A stretch of DNA of 64,000 nt, taken from NCBI GenBank assembly GCA_049511415.1, contig JBEKYC010000006.1, forward strand, positions 1-64,000, given 5' to 3'. The position numbers were made by a program, and so were the translations under genes. Shown one piece after another: positions 62,191-64,000 of this stretch; the first letter of the stretch is position 1; each line of letters begins with the position of its first letter. The notes under the pieces are model-generated. The model was given only the letters and a program-made list of their open reading frames with translations, was not told where the DNA came from and did not search any database. This stretch comes from Bog-159 sp049511415. GTDB taxonomy: Bacteria > Acidobacteriota > Terriglobia > Bryobacterales > Bryobacteraceae.

Positions 62191-64000
62191 TCATGGCTGC
62201 GAAAGGATCATGAGCGAGTACGGGCCGATGGTCAGACTGCCGCTGTACGGCATGCCGGCATACGCGCCGCCGCCGGCCTTCACACTGGTGGAGCCGGCGC
62301 CCGAGAATGTAGAGCTGTACACTTTGCTATCGCTGTTGAAACGAGTGATCCACACGCCGGACGACGGGAATCCTACTTTCACGCCCATTTCGGTATTTCC
62401 GGTGAAATTGGCGACGACCACGACTACGCCCGGCGATTGCGAATCAAACCGCTCGTAAGCGATGAACTTGTTGGTATTGTCCAACTGGTAAATGTTCAGG
62501 CTGTCGCCTTCCAGATTGGGTGTATAACCGGAGGAGTTCTTGCGGGCGGCCGCCAGAGCCGTCCACAATTTGCGGATCGCGGCGAACTCGGTGGCCAGGG
62601 TCCATTGGAGCGGCAAGTTCACGGCCAGAGGCTCGTTCTCGACGAACTCTTGACCCTGAAAGATCATGGGGATGCCCGGGGATGTAAAGAGGATGCCGGC
62701 GCCCAGCGTGCTCTTTTTGAGGGACAGCCATCCCGTCGGGTCGCCAGGATCGATTAAGGTAGTCAGGCGCTGGCCGCCGTCACTTACTTCGTTGTGAGAC
62801 TCGGTGTAATTGAGATTCTGCAGATAGCTGTCGTTGAAAGCCTGTAGGATCGCGCTGGAGACGGCGCTCATGTTTACCGCCGCATCGCTCGATTGGGTGA
62901 GCTGCGTCCGCATGTTAGACACGAAGTTGCCATTCCATTGGCTGGCGAAACCCGCGCCGCCCGTTGACGATGGCGCGGTGACGGTGGCGTTGCCGGTGAG
63001 GTCTTCCGCGATGTTGACGAATGCCGGATTCTGGCTCACGGTCTGAAGGTTCGCGGTTTGCAGCAAAGTCCAGCCATCCGGCAGATAAGTTCCCGTTCCG
63101 CTGTTGGTGTTGTATATGTTCGAGACCGAATCCCAGCGAAAGCCATCGATGCGGTACTCCGCGATCCACATGGTGAGGGAATCGAGAATGTACTGAGCCA
63201 CATTGGCGCTGGAATAGTTAGGACGTGGTCCCCAGGGAGAGTTCCAGTCAGCCGCGTCGTAGAAATAGATGCCTCCGGGATACTCGGTGGTGTACCAGCC
63301 ATCGAATTGATTGGTGGAGAGATCCCAAGGCCCCCAGTGATTGTGCACGATGTCGAGGATCACGGCAAGGCCGGCCGAGTGACAGGCATCTACCAGGGCC
63401 TTGAAATTATCCGGACCGCCATAGGTTTCGTTCTCCACAGCGAGTTGGTCGGTGGGGCCGTAGCCGATGGAGGAGGGCGGCGGGTTTTCATTGACGGGCA
63501 TGATTTCGACGGCGTTGAACCCCAGGGATGAAATTTCCTGGAGCCGGGTAATCGCGGACTGAAACGTTCCGGGACCGTCGGCATTCGTGGAGAAGGTGCC
63601 GATCTCCATTTCATAGATCATGAGGCTTTTGGCGGGCGGCGCGACAAACGGCGGGCTATTCCACAGATAGGCGCTGGTATCGTAGATGACCGAGTTGCCC
63701 AGATTGTAATTGGCCTCGGTAACGACCCGGCTGTATGGATCGCGGCGCGTGACGGTGGCAAAGCCGGGACTGGAGATCACGTAACGGTAGGTTTGGCCCA
63801 CGAGGGCGCCAGCTACATCGTTCGACCAATTGCCGTCGCCCTCGGCGATCAACGGATTGTTGGTCTGGGACCAGTTATTGAAATCGCCTTCCACGTAGAC
63901 GGAGGCCGCGTTGGGCGCCCACACGCGAAACGTGACACCGCCGGGATACGGGATCGATCCCATGCCCGGCTGACTGCCCTGGGCGTAAGCACAGCCCGCG
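62191..64000 (-). CDS. GH13 (alpha-amylase/branching-enzyme-like) protein, 5' end outside window
   Basis: The frame is open through base 64000: upstream of the ATG at 63963 it still reads AGCAYAQGSQPG, which looks like the end of a signal peptide, so the gene begins beyond the window. A CBM48-like N-terminal domain (GGVTFRVWAPNAASVYVEGDFNNW) precedes the GH13 barrel. Conserved regions: I DIVHNHWG, II GFRWDSVSNIY with the nucleophile Asp, III VNIAEDLTGN with the acid Glu, IV YTESHNEVSDGG. In region IV the third catalytic Asp expected after His is Asn. The C-terminal beta domain ends in SLTIGPYSLMILSQP. Acts on alpha-glucans; likely exported. Confidence 0.92.
   Translation of the reverse strand, partial: AGCAYAQGSQPGMGSIPYPGGVTFRVWAPNAASVYVEGDFNNWSQTNNPLIAEGDGNWSNDVAGALVGQTYRYVISSPGFATVTRRDPYSRVVTEANYNLGNSVIYDTSAYLWNSPPFVAPPAKSLMIYEMEIGTFSTNADGPGTFQSAITRLQEISSLGFNAVEIMPVNENPPPSSIGYGPTDQLAVENETYGGPDNFKALVDACHSAGLAVILDIVHNHWGPWDLSTNQFDGWYTTEYPGGIYFYDAADWNSPWGPRPNYSSANVAQYILDSLTMWIAEYRIDGFRWDSVSNIYNTNSGTGTYLPDGWTLLQTANLQTVSQNPAFVNIAEDLTGNATVTAPSSTGGAGFASQWNGNFVSNMRTQLTQSSDAAVNMSAVSSAILQAFNDSYLQNLNYTESHNEVSDGGQRLTTLIDPGDPTGWLSLKKSTLGAGILFTSPGIPMIFQGQEFVENEPLAVNLPLQWTLATEFAAIRKLWTALAAARKNSSGYTPNLEGDSLNIYQLDNTNKFIAYERFDSQSPGVVVVVANFTGNTEMGVKVGFPSSGVWITRFNSDSKVYSSTFSGAGSTSVKAGGGAYAGMPYSGSLTIGPYSLMILSQP

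Overview
This GC-rich 64 kb window looks like chromosomal DNA from a soil-type acidobacterium, most likely of the Solibacter/Bryobacter group. The strongest pointers are two large secreted proteases that end in the C-terminal domain known as TIGR03437 (first described from Solibacter usitatus). Others are a decayed GloVer-repeat (TIGR03803) gene, many secreted hydrolases and clusters of secreted amidohydrolases. I see no transposase, phage gene, CRISPR array or rRNA. One tRNA-like sequence (anticodon GAT) is present. Both edge genes are cut by the window.

Layout. 0-10 kb: 3' part of a secreted zinc metalloprotease, an HDAC-like deacetylase coupled to a Tat-exported RidA protein, a secreted protein behind a terminator-like hairpin, and a three-gene amidohydrolase operon in which only the middle protein keeps the metal ligands. 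9.4-15 kb: dtd, a small basic protein, acpS, a CDP-alcohol phosphatidyltransferase, greA and a 1065-residue subtilisin-like protease. 15-24 kb: a long inverted repeat, glycogen phosphorylase, two small secreted proteins (one DUF4252), dnaB, an AAA ATPase coupled to a PilZ protein, and a slipin/SPFH protein. 24-35 kb: a polytopic membrane protein, a VOC protein, an M1-like peptidase that has lost a zinc ligand and is flanked by two copies of a small membrane-protein family, a transporter-acyltransferase-acyl-ACP synthetase fusion, and a DUF2339 membrane protein.

35-48 kb: an AmmeMemoRadiSam cassette (Memo-AMMECR1 fusion plus radical SAM enzyme) divergent from mtnA, a lone ABC ATPase, an ECF sigma/anti-sigma pair, a DmpA-type peptidase, a sugar-acid operon (FAH-family dehydratase plus ketoglutarate-semialdehyde dehydrogenase, with a DinB protein), LemA, an M16 protease, and a decay zone with a frameshifted GloVer pseudogene and REP-like palindromes. 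48-64 kb: a natural fusion of a SEDS glycan polymerase with a penicillin-binding transpeptidase, coupled to an FhaA-like FHA protein. A sedolisin (S53) protease, an APC permease plus succinate-semialdehyde dehydrogenase, DUF2203, ispG, DinB and a GH13 protein running off the right edge follow.

The most noteworthy items are the AmmeMemoRadiSam cassette, whose chemistry is to my knowledge unknown, and the SEDS-PBP fusion with its FHA partner, which echoes the actinobacterial fhaA-rodA-pbpA neighbourhood. Next come the families in which catalytic residues appear lost (two amidohydrolases, the M1 protein, possibly GH13). No tool was run; family names rest on motif reading and memory of the families.
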